From Cytobacillus firmus (GTDB lineage Bacteria > Bacillota > Bacilli > Bacillales > Cytobacillaceae), in the NCBI RefSeq assembly GCF_023612095.1, contig NZ_CP086235.1, positions 3,111,501 through 3,175,500 of the forward strand: 64,000 nt of DNA, written 5' to 3'. Shown here piece by piece: positions 17,203-25,686 of the stretch; position 1 is the stretch's first letter, and the number at the start of each line of letters is the position of its first letter. The translations under genes and the position numbers were made by a program. A model generated the notes under the pieces. The model had not been told where the DNA came from and made no database searches. It saw only the letters and a list, made by a program, of their open reading frames with translations.

Positions 17203-17577
17203 ATGGTCACCGCTATCGTTATTCCAATTATTTGCCTTTATTTTTATTGGCTGACAAAAAAGGAAATGCGGGAAAGTTATGAGAAGTGGGTGAGCCTTGC
17301 AGAGGTCCCAGAGGAAGCTATTATTTCAGGCGAAGTCGTCCATCTTAGCGAGAGCAGACAGCGCTATAATTACAGCCGAATGATTCATGTTCTTGAACTG
17401 ACCGTCCAAACAAAGAGCCTCAAGCATTCAAATATTAAAAAAATTACTCCTTTAATGACTAATGCTTCAATTCCTTCTGTCAAGATTGGTGATTCTGTCC
17501 ACTTGTATGGAAATTGGAAAGATGACTATTTTCAAGTTGGCCGGATTCAAATTGCTAATAGTAAAAAAGAGCCTTAA
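17203..17577 (+). CDS. Small membrane-anchored protein, function unknown
   Basis: 124 residues. One N-terminal hydrophobic segment (about 2-18) followed by a charged domain; the pattern SGEVVHLSESRQ ... IPSVKIGDSVHLYGNW suggests a small beta-barrel (OB-like) fold, an inference only. GCAGGTGGG precedes the ATG. Co-transcribed with the thioesterase gene and closed by a terminator overlapping its stop. Confidence 0.7.
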   Translation: MVTAIVIPIICLYFYWLTKKEMRESYEKWVSLAEVPEEAIISGEVVHLSESRQRYNYSRMIHVLELTVQTKSLKHSNIKKITPLMTNASIPSVKIGDSVHLYGNWKDDYFQVGRIQIANSKKEP

Positions 17578-17590
17578 CTTAGGCTCTTTT
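17565..17590. terminator. Bidirectional terminator between the 17203 gene and ylbC
   Basis: AAAAGAGCCT (17565-17574) and AGGCTCTTTT (17581-17590), 6-base loop. It contains the stop of the plus-strand gene. Confidence 0.85.
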
Positions 17591-18657
17591 CAGTTTTTAG
17601 CTTCTCCATCAGCTTTTTTTATGAAATTTTGAGTATAATGCTTTTTATAAACTCCAACTCCAAGATGGGTAAACTCTTCTTTCAGCAGACTATCCCGATG
17701 GCCTTTGCTGTTAAGCCATCCTTCAACAACAGCTGGGGCATCTGTATAATTTGCAGCTATGTTTTCCCCGGCAGCCTCATATGAGACCTCCGCAGCTTCA
17801 AGCCGGTCCGCCAAATCGCCGTAAGTTTTAGAAGTATGAGAAAAGTCTTTTGTTTCATACATATCTTTGCTATGAGCTAAAGCTGCCGCAGCAGTCAGAT
17901 CATCCCATTTCAGCGGCTGTAAATGATGGCTGACTCTTATAACATTGGTAATGTCGAAAATTTGCTTCTCTTTCGCTCTCTCCACATCGTCTTCAAAAGC
18001 AGGAGAAGGCACGGGGGGCTCCAATAATTCACCACGGTAAACCATTTCATACGGGCGAAGCTTAATTAAAGTGGCTGCATCCATTAACCTCACGCTGGAA
18101 AGCGTCCCTGTAAATCTATCTATATTAAGCTGTGCATAGTACTCACCAACCATAACAAGCGGCCTTGTATTAAGGTCATCTTCAGATAACTCGAAACGGT
18201 ATGAGCTGTCTTTTACTTTAAGACTGAATTCCGTTTCAAAAAAGACGGATGAATATAATTCACCAATTGGCTGCCCTATTTTAAAAGGGTAAATGTCTGA
18301 ATCTTCGCCTGTCGCAAACAAACTAACTACTTTATTATTGCTGACGCCAGCCTGAATATACTCAGTACCGCTTTTATTATATATCCACCATTCGTATCCA
18401 TAAAAAGAGGGATCTATTCTGGACGGCTCTCCCAAACTTTCTTTAAGCTCCTCAGCTGACTTTCCCATTAGTGAAGCCACACCCTTTTCAGGGAACCCCG
18501 TATTGGAAGATAGGTTATTTTCCTTATTATTTATATCCTTAATTGTATTTTCCTGACTGACGAGGATTTCCCCTTTTTCTTTACGCCCAATATCGATGTA
18601 AAAGCCTGCTGCCAGAAAAATGCAAATCAATACTAAAATCCGGAAAAGTGCTCGCAG
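17590..18657 (-). CDS. ylbC: YlbC: CAP-domain protein with CAP-associated domain
   Basis: 355 residues if started at CTG 18657, 346 from TTG 18630. GGGAGG ends 9 bases before the CTG, giving LRALFRILVLICIFLAAGF, a sensible signal anchor; the TTG has no ribosome binding site. A region typical of the CAP-associated domain (about 70-205, GEPSRIDPSFYGYEWWIYN) is followed by a C-terminal CAP/SCP domain (VIRVSHHLQPLKW ... AAGENIAANY ... GHRDSLL). Secreted or surface-anchored; function in Bacillus unknown. Start assignment is the weak point. Confidence 0.88.
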   Translation of the reverse strand: MRALFRILVLICIFLAAGFYIDIGRKEKGEILVSQENTIKDINNKENNLSSNTGFPEKGVASLMGKSAEELKESLGEPSRIDPSFYGYEWWIYNKSGTEYIQAGVSNNKVVSLFATGEDSDIYPFKIGQPIGELYSSVFFETEFSLKVKDSSYRFELSEDDLNTRPLVMVGEYYAQLNIDRFTGTLSSVRLMDAATLIKLRPYEMVYRGELLEPPVPSPAFEDDVERAKEKQIFDITNVIRVSHHLQPLKWDDLTAAAALAHSKDMYETKDFSHTSKTYGDLADRLEAAEVSYEAAGENIAANYTDAPAVVEGWLNSKGHRDSLLKEEFTHLGVGVYKKHYTQNFIKKADGEAKN

Positions 18658-18838
18658 AGAACCGTACCTCCCTTCTTTCGCTCGCTGTATTTAAGAAAAT
18701 TCAAAGTATAACATGCAGGCATTCTGCTAAATGGATTCTAAATAAAATTATTGCATATATACTATTAATCATACCATTAGGTGTATTGTTTATCTATAAT
18801 TTTCAAAAAAGTTCCGTAACGGCATTTGCAGAAAAAAA

Positions 18839-18858
18839 GAACACCATAGGTGGTGTCC
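18839..18858 (-). terminator. Terminator of ylbB
   Basis: Minus strand: ACACC and GGTGT arms (18841-18845, 18852-18856) followed by TCTTTTTTT, directly after the ylbB stop. Confidence 0.7.
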
Positions 18859-18860
18859 TC

Positions 18861-19292
18861 TCAATGCTGTGCTTCAGTTTCGTGTTTAGAAATATCAGTA
18901 AGGGCTTCTCCAGCCTGGTCGTCTGTTAAATGACGCACGGCAAAGTCACCCAGTGATACGATCCCAACAAGCTTGTCACCTTCTACAACAGGAAGCCTGC
19001 GAATCTGATGTTCTGCCATCAAACGGGCTGCTTCCCGAGCCTCTGTATCACTTGACACAGTTACTAAATGGCTGCTCATTATATCTTCCACTTTAGATGA
19101 AGCAGGATGTTTTTCTGCCACACAGCGAAGAACGATATCCCGGTCGGTAATCATTCCGACGAGCTTATCACTATCCACAATCGGGATAGCCCCTACGTTT
19201 AATTCTTTCATTTTAACTGCCACTTCATAAACATTGTCCAATAGAGAACAGCTTTCAACCTGGTCTGTCATAATATCGCGGATTTTTTCCAA
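18861..19292 (-). CDS. ylbB: YlbB: two-CBS-domain protein
   Basis: 143 residues from TTG 19292. AAGGAGGAT sits 7 bases upstream, and this site overlaps the last codons of the upstream LysM-CAP gene, so the two are translationally linked. Two CBS motifs: VGAIPIVDSDKLVGMITDRD (about residues 31-50) and IRRLPVVEGDKLVGIVSLGD (about 96-115). CBS pairs usually bind adenine nucleotides and regulate partners. No effector domain is present; partner unknown. Confidence 0.9.
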   Translation of the reverse strand: MEKIRDIMTDQVESCSLLDNVYEVAVKMKELNVGAIPIVDSDKLVGMITDRDIVLRCVAEKHPASSKVEDIMSSHLVTVSSDTEAREAARLMAEHQIRRLPVVEGDKLVGIVSLGDFAVRHLTDDQAGEALTDISKHETEAQH

Positions 19293-19296
19293 TTTT

Positions 19297-19938
19297 TTAT
19301 CCTCCTTCATTTTTTTCTACAATGAATATGGTCCAATAGTGACCGTGCAGGCCTCCTTGACAATATCCGGCACCGATATGGGTTGCCTTTTTGTTAAGAA
19401 TATTCTCCCTGTGGACCGAGGAATTCATCCAGGCAGCAAACATTTCATCAGCTGTTTTATAGCCCGCCCCGATATTCTCCTTAACGGTGAAAAACGAAAT
19501 CTGCTGATTCCTTAACATTTCTGTAGGATTTCCATATGTAGGAGAATTATGTGAAACATATTGTAATTTCATCATATCCGAAGATTTTTTTTGGGCTTCA
19601 GCATTCAGCTGCAAATCCACAGACAAGGGTTTTAGCCTTAATTCCTTTCTTTTTTCGTTGGTGAGTCTCATGAGTTCATTTTCATTCTCACCCATTTTGG
19701 GAAAAGCTACCTTCTTTCCATTGTCTGGAATGATAATCATTTCACCTGGAAATATTAAATCAGGATTTTCTATCTGAGGATTGCTATTAATAATTTCATG
19801 CAGATCTTTTTGAAATCTAAGTGCAATTTCCCAAAGAGTATCCTTTTGCTCAACTCTGTAATCTACAGCAGCACCTGCAGTCTGAGGTGTAAAGAATATT
19901 AGAAAAAATAAGATACTGATGGCTTTGTATTTCTGCAA
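19297..19938 (-). CDS. Secreted LysM plus CAP-domain protein
   Basis: 213 residues from TTG 19938 (AAAGGGG upstream). Signal peptide about 1-22 (ISILFFLIFFTPQTAGAA), one LysM domain (about 26-71, YRVEQKDTLWEIA ... NPDLIFPGEMIIIP) that binds peptidoglycan, then a CAP/SCP domain (about 84-210, HNSPTYGNPTEML, VKENIGAGY). Resembles the YkwD/SafA-like secreted group, often associated with spores or cell wall. Two CAP proteins (this and YlbC) flanking ylbB in one locus is notable. Confidence 0.88.
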   Translation of the reverse strand: MQKYKAISILFFLIFFTPQTAGAAVDYRVEQKDTLWEIALRFQKDLHEIINSNPQIENPDLIFPGEMIIIPDNGKKVAFPKMGENENELMRLTNEKRKELRLKPLSVDLQLNAEAQKKSSDMMKLQYVSHNSPTYGNPTEMLRNQQISFFTVKENIGAGYKTADEMFAAWMNSSVHRENILNKKATHIGAGYCQGGLHGHYWTIFIVEKNEGG

Positions 19939-20172
19939 TGGACGCTTCCCCTTTCACAGTTTGGCACTGCTCAGTTCCATCTGCTCAAGATATGTCAGCC
20001 AGGCGTTAATTATGGCATTTCAGCTAACGTTCTTTGACAGATGAATGTTTTCTTGCATGAATCCGTTGCAAGTTACGCTTTTTTCTACTATTATTAAATT
20101 TGAGATAAACTTGTTAAAATTATGCATGGATCCGTTCATCAGAACCATGGATTGTTTTCAGGAGGGACAATT

Positions 20173-20532
20173 ATGAAATTTGAAAACACAGGTCTGCAAA
20201 ATAATAAAGCAGACTTAACCCGCTTAGATGAAGTAATGCTTTCACACGGCCTTGTGCGTGAAGGGCAATGGGATTATGAAAGAGTTACATATGACCGGAA
20301 ATTCGAATTAAAAGAAGGTGTTTTTTACCTTCGTGTATTTGGATATGCTGCTGAAGGAGATGTAGGAGCCCATAGAGCAACTATTCAGCTTATGACCCCG
20401 CTGCTAGGGAAACATTACTATCCGCACGGTGTAGAATACGGCGAAGGCGAAAGCTTCCCTAAATCATTAGTAAGCCAATGCGAAAAAATTCTTAGTGAAA
20501 TCAAAGCTGAAATTGACCAATTTGCTGAGTAA
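20173..20532 (+). CDS. ylbA: YlbA (YugN-like family)
   Basis: 119 residues from ATG 20173, with CAGGAGGGACAATT just upstream; the longer in-frame start is rejected. Starts MKFENTGLQNNKADLTRLDE; YYPHGVEYGEGE is the conserved centre of the YugN-like family. Cytosolic, function unknown. It closes the ylb block next to a convergent gene, with a strong shared terminator. Confidence 0.9.
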   Translation: MKFENTGLQNNKADLTRLDEVMLSHGLVREGQWDYERVTYDRKFELKEGVFYLRVFGYAAEGDVGAHRATIQLMTPLLGKHYYPHGVEYGEGESFPKSLVSQCEKILSEIKAEIDQFAE

Positions 20533-20566
20533 CTTTTGCTGAGTTTACAGAATGTATTTTCTGCAT

Positions 20567-20597
20567 AAAAAGACGCATGAACACCATGCGTCTTTTT
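20567..20597. terminator. Bidirectional terminator between ylbA and the 20623 gene
   Basis: AAAAAGACGCATG and CATGCGTCTTTTT arms, 13 bp, 5-base loop. Confidence 0.9.
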
Positions 20598-20622
20598 TAT
20601 ATCAGCTTTAGACCTGCGAAAT

Positions 20623-20973
20623 TTAATTTTCTGAAAGAGCGTTCCCTGCAGATATTATTTTTTGAACTGACAGATCCACTCTTTTTACCTTCAGTCCTGT
20701 TAAATGGACAATTTCATCCTTAATTTCTTTCTGAATCCTGAGAGCTTCCTCCAGGATATTTTTTCCTTTTACTATGTTAAGCTTAATTTTCAAGTATACC
20801 TCAGTGTTTTTAAAAGTGATGGAGATCGGTTCTTCTTTTCTCTTAAAAACAGTGAATCTTTCATGTTTTAGAGGAATTACACCTTCTCTTTCCTCCAGGC
20901 TGGATTCTACGATTGCAGAGATTATATCAATGGCTGCCTGAATCGTCTCGAAGTTAAGATGATCGTTATGCAT
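20623..20973 (-). CDS. Asp23/Gls24-like small protein, function unknown
   Basis: 116 residues from ATG 20973; GAAAGGAAG lies immediately upstream with short spacing, so the start is uncertain and an ORF extension to 21081 exists. The second half (VYLKIKLNIVKGKNILEE ... LTGLKVKRVDLSVQKI) follows the beta-alpha pattern of Asp23/Gls24 envelope-stress proteins, in which VNVHV-like strands end the domain. The match is by eye and the usual central motifs are weak. Confidence 0.55.
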   Translation of the reverse strand: MHNDHLNFETIQAAIDIISAIVESSLEEREGVIPLKHERFTVFKRKEEPISITFKNTEVYLKIKLNIVKGKNILEEALRIQKEIKDEIVHLTGLKVKRVDLSVQKIISAGNALSEN

Positions 20974-21130
20974 CTTCCTTTCACTTCTTTCTGTACGATT
21001 TTTAATATACGGGCAATAATCTCTCAGCTTTAAACCGTTTACTTTTTTGTTTTTATAATATTTAATGCATAATATAATCAAAGTGTTACGGTCTTTTGAT
21101 GGTTAACAAAATTGGGAAAGGGGACTTATT

Positions 21131-22189
21131 TTGTCTACATTATTCACAAAACGTTTTTTATTCATATTGATTGCTGTAATTCTTATAACTGTCCTTTTTT
21201 ATTTCATTTTGCCTGTTTCTGTTCCGCTGATTGTTGCATTTATTACAGCATTAATCCTGGAGCCAGTTGTGAAACTGCTGCAAAATAAAATAAAAATAAG
21301 CCGAAGAGTATCTGTGCTGATTACTTTTCTGGGATTTGTACTCTTCATTGGCTTATCAGGTTACTTTATTACGACAAAAGTGATTACTGAAGCCATTAAA
21401 CTTGTTGAAAATGCTCCTATGTACATTAATGAAATTACAAAAGCATGGCTCAGGGCAGAAGCGGACTTTTCCAATGCCGCCAAAGACCTTCCTAAAGACC
21501 TTGTTGATGAAATAAGCAACCAGATTCAATCCTTCTTGAATAAAACGAAGAATGACCTTGTCGCTTACGTAAATATTGATAGCTTAAAAGCACTTCTGAC
21601 AAACATCCCGAATTATCTTGTCAGTTTCATCGTATATTTGATTGCCTTATTTTTGTTTTTAATTGATCTTCCACGATTAAGGAAAGGCTTGTATAATCAC
21701 CTTACAGATAAAACAGCAGATAAAGTCAAGTTTATGACTTCACGGCTCTCTTATGTTGGGTTTGGCTTTTTCAAGGCTCAATTCCTTGTAAGTGTGATTA
21801 TCTTTATCGTTTCCTTGATTGGATTATTATTTATCAATCCCGAAATGGCATTGATCATGTCTATAATCATTTGGGTTATTGACTTTATCCCTATTATTGG
21901 CTCAATTGTCATTCTAGGCCCATGGGCATTGTTCCATCTGCTGACTGGAGATTTAGCTATGGGGACACAATTGGCAATTCTTGCAGCAGTCCTCTTAATT
22001 ATCAGGAGGACAGTTGAGCCAAAGGTAATGGGCACCCATATAGGGCTATCTCCGCTTGCTACGCTAATAGCCATGTATCTAGGCCTGAAACTCATTGGAA
22101 TACTGGGCTTCATTATTGGCCCATTACTGGTCATTGCCTTTAATTCCGCAAAAGAAGCAGGACTTATTAAGATGAATTTCAAAATATAA
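21131..22189 (+). CDS. AI-2E family permease, YtvI-like
   Basis: 352 residues from TTG 21131 (AAAGGGGAC upstream). Eight or so membrane segments with the large soluble loop (about residues 90-150) between the early and late helices, and the family signature near the C-terminus (IDFIPIIGSIVILGPWAL, GTHIGLSPLATLIAMYLGLK). Closest to the sporulation integral membrane protein YtvI subgroup; the family exports small molecules or ions (TqsA, Na+/H+ exchange) and the substrate is not determinable. Monocistronic, with a terminator after the stop. Confidence 0.85.
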   Translation: MSTLFTKRFLFILIAVILITVLFYFILPVSVPLIVAFITALILEPVVKLLQNKIKISRRVSVLITFLGFVLFIGLSGYFITTKVITEAIKLVENAPMYINEITKAWLRAEADFSNAAKDLPKDLVDEISNQIQSFLNKTKNDLVAYVNIDSLKALLTNIPNYLVSFIVYLIALFLFLIDLPRLRKGLYNHLTDKTADKVKFMTSRLSYVGFGFFKAQFLVSVIIFIVSLIGLLFINPEMALIMSIIIWVIDFIPIIGSIVILGPWALFHLLTGDLAMGTQLAILAAVLLIIRRTVEPKVMGTHIGLSPLATLIAMYLGLKLIGILGFIIGPLLVIAFNSAKEAGLIKMNFKI

Positions 22190-22205
22190 ACTTAATAAAA
22201 AAGTA

Positions 22206-22231
22206 AAAAAGCGTCCGCCTGGACGCTTTTT
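22206..22231. terminator. Bidirectional terminator between the YtvI-like and Eis-like genes
   Basis: AAAAAGCGTCC (22206-22216) and GGACGCTTTTT (22221-22231), 4-base loop. Confidence 0.9.
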
Positions 22232-22261
22232 CTTTCCTACAGACATCTCAACTGAGTTTCC

Positions 22262-23434
22262 TTAAAAAAAGTCATAGAAAAAGGATTGTTGAACAGGAAT
22301 CTTTCTTTCAAGTATTTCCGCATCATTTCTTGGACCTTTAATTTCACCTAATTCATATAACTCTATTGGCCTTTTGTAGCCAATTATTATGGCTGAGAGC
22401 GCACTAATGGACATACGCAGACCTTTTGAAGGAGGTTTTGTGCACTGGCTTCCTTCTTTCTCTTTAAACACTCTGACACTGTTATCTGCGATTAAGTAGG
22501 TACCGTTATTCCATGGTGCATGGTAATCCTCAATATGAAGAAAGACGTTTTCATCATTATCATGGAAAGAATATTGAGCGAGACATTTTTCAGCATTGAC
22601 GATTCTTCCCATAAAGTACGGGAAAACCTCCATTTTTAAATTGGGCTGATTCAGGTAATAAGGGAATGGATCATGTACAGATGTAATGATCTTTACTTCC
22701 TCAACCATTGAATCATGCTGACAGATAAAGTTCCATAAATTCACTCTGGCTTCCTGATTTAGAGCTGCGAATTCTTCGATATCCATTTTATTGTCTTTTA
22801 CCTTAAACAATATATAGCCCTGTCCTTCACCTGATTCGTTAAAATACACCGCAATCTGGTAATCAGAATACACAAAGTTTTCCCACCAGTATGTGTCTCT
22901 TACAAGCCCTCCTGAAAAACGCTGCATATATTCTTTATAAATCTTTTCAATAATTAATGTGTGCTGGTTCTTAGTATATCGCTTAATGGTCCCTGAAGAT
23001 TTTCCCTTCATTTTTAAATCTATTTTCTTAATATGCGTTTTCTTATATTCAGTGAATATCTCCCATCCGTATTTCCGATAGAAAGAAATATCAAATGGAT
23101 GCAAAAATGAAAATATTTGCCCCTTATTGTTCATCTCGGCTAAAGCTTGCTTGATTAGGCTGCTAACATGCCCTCTTCTTCTGAATTCCGGATATGTTGC
23201 CACACCGGCAACACCTCCCATATCCCATTCAAAGCCATTAATATGAACTTTCAGGGGGATGATGTGAAGTTTGGCAGCCAGACTTTCCTCTTCCCAGATA
23301 CCAAGAATGGCATGATTTTTCAAACGTTCCATCCTGGCCGGGATGTCAGCTTCAGGCACATTGTATTGGAAGGCATACATGGAGAGCTTCATGGCCTCTA
23401 TATATTCATCCTCTGTTAATTTTCTTACAGTCAC
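22262..23434 (-). CDS. Eis-like GNAT acetyltransferase
   Basis: 390 residues from GTG 23434; TTGGGAGTGAG provides the ribosome binding site, which rules out the TTG five codons earlier. Tripartite Eis architecture: N-terminal GNAT domain (about 1-135) with acetyl-CoA loop ATYPEFRRRGHVSSLIK, a second GNAT-like middle, and a C-terminal sterol-carrier-like region (about 290-390) ending PVQQSFFYDFF; the free C-terminal carboxylate is a catalytic base in Eis. Some homologues acetylate aminoglycosides; the natural substrate here is unknown. Confidence 0.88.
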   Translation of the reverse strand: MTVRKLTEDEYIEAMKLSMYAFQYNVPEADIPARMERLKNHAILGIWEEESLAAKLHIIPLKVHINGFEWDMGGVAGVATYPEFRRRGHVSSLIKQALAEMNNKGQIFSFLHPFDISFYRKYGWEIFTEYKKTHIKKIDLKMKGKSSGTIKRYTKNQHTLIIEKIYKEYMQRFSGGLVRDTYWWENFVYSDYQIAVYFNESGEGQGYILFKVKDNKMDIEEFAALNQEARVNLWNFICQHDSMVEEVKIITSVHDPFPYYLNQPNLKMEVFPYFMGRIVNAEKCLAQYSFHDNDENVFLHIEDYHAPWNNGTYLIADNSVRVFKEKEGSQCTKPPSKGLRMSISALSAIIIGYKRPIELYELGEIKGPRNDAEILERKIPVQQSFFYDFF

Positions 23435-23533
23435 AATACTCACTCCCAATTAAATATCATTATTAATATTCGCCATATACTTATTAAGTCCTTTTAATTA
23501 AGAAGTGGATAATATTTTGGGCATAAAAAAAAT

Positions 23534-23554
23534 ACCGCTAAACAGCCAGCGGCA
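23534..23554 (-). terminator. Terminator of the DUF420 gene
   Basis: Minus strand CCGCT/AGCGG hairpin (about 23535-23552) followed by TATTTTTTTTA, 14 bases after the stop. Confidence 0.75.
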
Positions 23555-23566
23555 TCTCATAACCTG

Positions 23567-24034
23567 TTACGTACCCAGGATTGCTTTTATAACTGATGTG
23601 GTTTCTCCTCCATGGTAGAAAACATACAGCAGCAGATAGACTGCAACACCTGTTATGCCTGTAAAAAACCAGATCACACTGGTTATCGGTCCCAATTTCC
23701 TATGTGCTGCCACTTTATTTTTATAGCCCGTATATAACGAGATGATTCCTAAAACTGCCCCCACTGTTGCCAGAGTAATATGGAAAATTAAGAAAATCGT
23801 ATAATAAATTTTTATATCATCAGGGCCGCCAAATGCAGTATTTCCAATAAAAACAGTTCTGCTGGCATAAATGATAAAGAAAATAACAGCAAACACAGCT
23901 GCCAAAGTCATTGTTTTCTTATGAGCCTCAAGCTTCTTTTTGCTGATTTGCACCCACCCAATCGCAACAGTTATGGCACTTAGCATAATAAATGCTGTGC
24001 TTATGGTCGGGAGTACAGGCAATGAGTAGTCCAT
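23567..24034 (-). CDS. DUF420 membrane protein (YozB/CtaM-type oxidase assembly factor)
   Basis: 155 residues, four predicted membrane helices, matching DUF420 throughout (FHITLATVGAVLGIISLYTG, AHRKLGPITSVIWFFTGITG with paired histidines). In Staphylococcus aureus the DUF420 protein CtaM is needed for heme-copper oxidase activity. Its position just after ctaG at the end of the caa3 cluster supports a similar role in assembling the oxidase. GAGGAAG precedes the ATG. It has its own terminator and a 229-base gap to ctaG, so it may be expressed separately. Confidence 0.85.
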   Translation of the reverse strand: MDYSLPVLPTISTAFIMLSAITVAIGWVQISKKKLEAHKKTMTLAAVFAVIFFIIYASRTVFIGNTAFGGPDDIKIYYTIFLIFHITLATVGAVLGIISLYTGYKNKVAAHRKLGPITSVIWFFTGITGVAVYLLLYVFYHGGETTSVIKAILGT

Positions 24035-24230
24035 AAATTCTTCCTCTTTTCACTATCAGTTTAAAATTAATCTTCACGGTGTTATTTATCACGAAGTTCA
24101 TTTTATTAAAGTGTACTATATTTTTCAACTAACTGTATGAGCTTTTAATAAAATTTCCTTAAATGTTCAATATTTATTTCATTCCATGTGATCATAATCA
24201 TTGCAATTTACATTTTTTATTTTATCAAAA

Positions 24231-24261
24231 AATAAACTCCAGCCTCTGACTGGAGTTTATT
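24231..24261 (-). terminator. Terminator of ctaG
   Basis: AATAAACTCCAG (24231-24242) and CTGGAGTTTATT (24250-24261), followed on the minus strand by TTTTTTGATAAAATAAAAAA. Confidence 0.85.
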
Positions 24262-24263
24262 CT

Positions 24264-25166
24264 TTATTTTACTAAATGCGGATTTAATATTGCTTCTTCT
24301 TCTGAAGGGGTAATTTCCTGTTCTTTTTTGTACCAGGCATAGAAGATTTGCGCAAGAATAAAGCCATATACAATTTCCTGGATAATCTTCATGATGACCC
24401 CGCCAAGCTGCTGATCGTGTATAAGTGACATTGAATTGAACATTTCAGGCCCGCTAAGATTCAGGCTTGCCAGTGTCGCAGATGGAACACATAACTGAAG
24501 GGCCTGTGCCCATGCATTTGGATCAGAATATGTGCTGTACATTGGAGTATCTGAAAAAATGATCAGAGCACATGCAGGAGTCAATAAAACACCATTTGCA
24601 AAAATGTATCCTACCTTCTTCAAGCCGTCCAGTGACTCCATTTCAGGAAGTTCATTAATAGTCGGCCACCACATAAAGATTGCCAGAAGAAACAGGCCAG
24701 ATGTATATACAGTATGAAACATCATATCCGTTTTTACCACGTCAAAAACATCTGGTATGTGGTATATAGAAAATACTCCATTAAACAGGATAATGGCGAT
24801 TAATGGCTTTGTAAAAATACTGAATACAGGTTTAACAGCTTTGTGATTAACTACTCTTCTCCACACCCACTGAGGGATTCCCATGACTACAAGGGGAGGA
24901 ACGACTAAATACAGGATAGCCATCTGTATCATATGGGCATAAAACATTAAATGGCCCATCAGGTCCAGCGGAGAGCCTTTGATCGCATATAACACAATCA
25001 TAGCGATTGTAAAATACACACCCTGCCTTTTAGTTAATGGCTCACTATCTTTGAACTTTTCACGATACTTTACTGTTAACATAAAGTAGCCTGCAAGAAT
25101 CAGTGCTACAAATAAAAAGAAATATGGACTCCAAAGTGCACGGAAACCGAATATTTCCAAAGACAT
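24264..25166 (-). CDS. ctaG: Cytochrome c oxidase assembly factor CtaG
   Basis: 300 residues, about seven membrane helices, of the caa3_CtaG family (GHLMFYAHMIQMAILYLVVP, IYHIPDVFDVV, FMWWPTINELPE; conserved His/Trp residues in helices). It is thought to help insert copper into the caa3 oxidase. GAGGTGATAGC precedes the ATG. It has its own strong sigma-A promoter 72 bases upstream and a terminator on each side, so it is expressed independently of ctaCDEF although adjacent. Confidence 0.95.
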   Translation of the reverse strand: MSLEIFGFRALWSPYFFLFVALILAGYFMLTVKYREKFKDSEPLTKRQGVYFTIAMIVLYAIKGSPLDLMGHLMFYAHMIQMAILYLVVPPLVVMGIPQWVWRRVVNHKAVKPVFSIFTKPLIAIILFNGVFSIYHIPDVFDVVKTDMMFHTVYTSGLFLLAIFMWWPTINELPEMESLDGLKKVGYIFANGVLLTPACALIIFSDTPMYSTYSDPNAWAQALQLCVPSATLASLNLSGPEMFNSMSLIHDQQLGGVIMKIIQEIVYGFILAQIFYAWYKKEQEITPSEEEAILNPHLVK

Positions 25167-25237
25167 GCTATCACCTCATTAAATATTGCTCAACCGAACT
25201 TAAACGTTTCCAATACTAAGCGATATTGACAAGTACT

Positions 25238-25266
25238 ATTATACTCTCTTCAGTCAGCAATCTCAA
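25238..25266 (-). promoter_or_regulatory. Sigma-A promoter of ctaG, with possible cre in the leader
   Basis: Minus strand TTGAGA (25266-25261), 17-base spacer, TATAAT (25243-25238): 11 of 12 matches. Just downstream, 25199-25212 reads a partial cre (12 of 14 matches when read on the plus strand, CTTAAACGTTTCCA), which could block transcription; that part is weak. Confidence 0.75.
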
Positions 25267-25310
25267 TAAAACGGAAAATAGGTATTAATTGCAAATACTT
25301 CATTACATAA

Positions 25311-25342
25311 AAAGAAAACCGGCCAACAGCCGATTTTCTTTT
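25311..25342 (-). terminator. Terminator of the ctaBCDEF unit
   Basis: Hairpin AAGAAAA-CGGC / GCCG-TTTTCTT with one mismatch, directly after the ctaF stop, T-run on the minus strand. Confidence 0.75.
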
Positions 25343-25346
25343 GAAC

Positions 25347-25682
25347 TTACCACCAAATAACAGTCAAGAAAGCAATGATTGTGATAAATCCGACAAATGC
25401 TCCTGAATATAAGAACAATGACGGTGCTTCATGACCTTTGTGGCTCATATGCATGAAATAATATAATTGGAAGACTACTTGCACAAGTGCAAGAATCAGG
25501 ATGAACGGCACTATAAACCATCCGGAGAAACCTTCATAACCTGCTGCTACGAAGGCAACAATTGTCAGGAAGATCATTAGTGCAAACGTGATAACTTGAT
25601 GTCTCATCTCTTCTGCACTTTTTTTGCGTCTATATTCAATGTCTACTCTTGGGTTACCTGAGTTTGGTTGTTGATTGGCCAT
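25347..25682 (-). CDS. ctaF: Cytochrome c oxidase subunit IV, caa3-type
   Basis: 111 residues, three membrane helices after a charged cytoplasmic N-terminus (RVDIEYRRKKSAEEMRHQ). Typical Bacillus CtaF (QVVFQLYYFMHMSHKG). A small structural subunit of the caa3 oxidase in the cytoplasmic membrane. It begins 4 bases after the ctaE stop and ends in a terminator, closing the operon. Confidence 0.95.
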   Translation of the reverse strand: MANQQPNSGNPRVDIEYRRKKSAEEMRHQVITFALMIFLTIVAFVAAGYEGFSGWFIVPFILILALVQVVFQLYYFMHMSHKGHEAPSLFLYSGAFVGFITIIAFLTVIWW

Positions 25683-25686
25683 CAGT

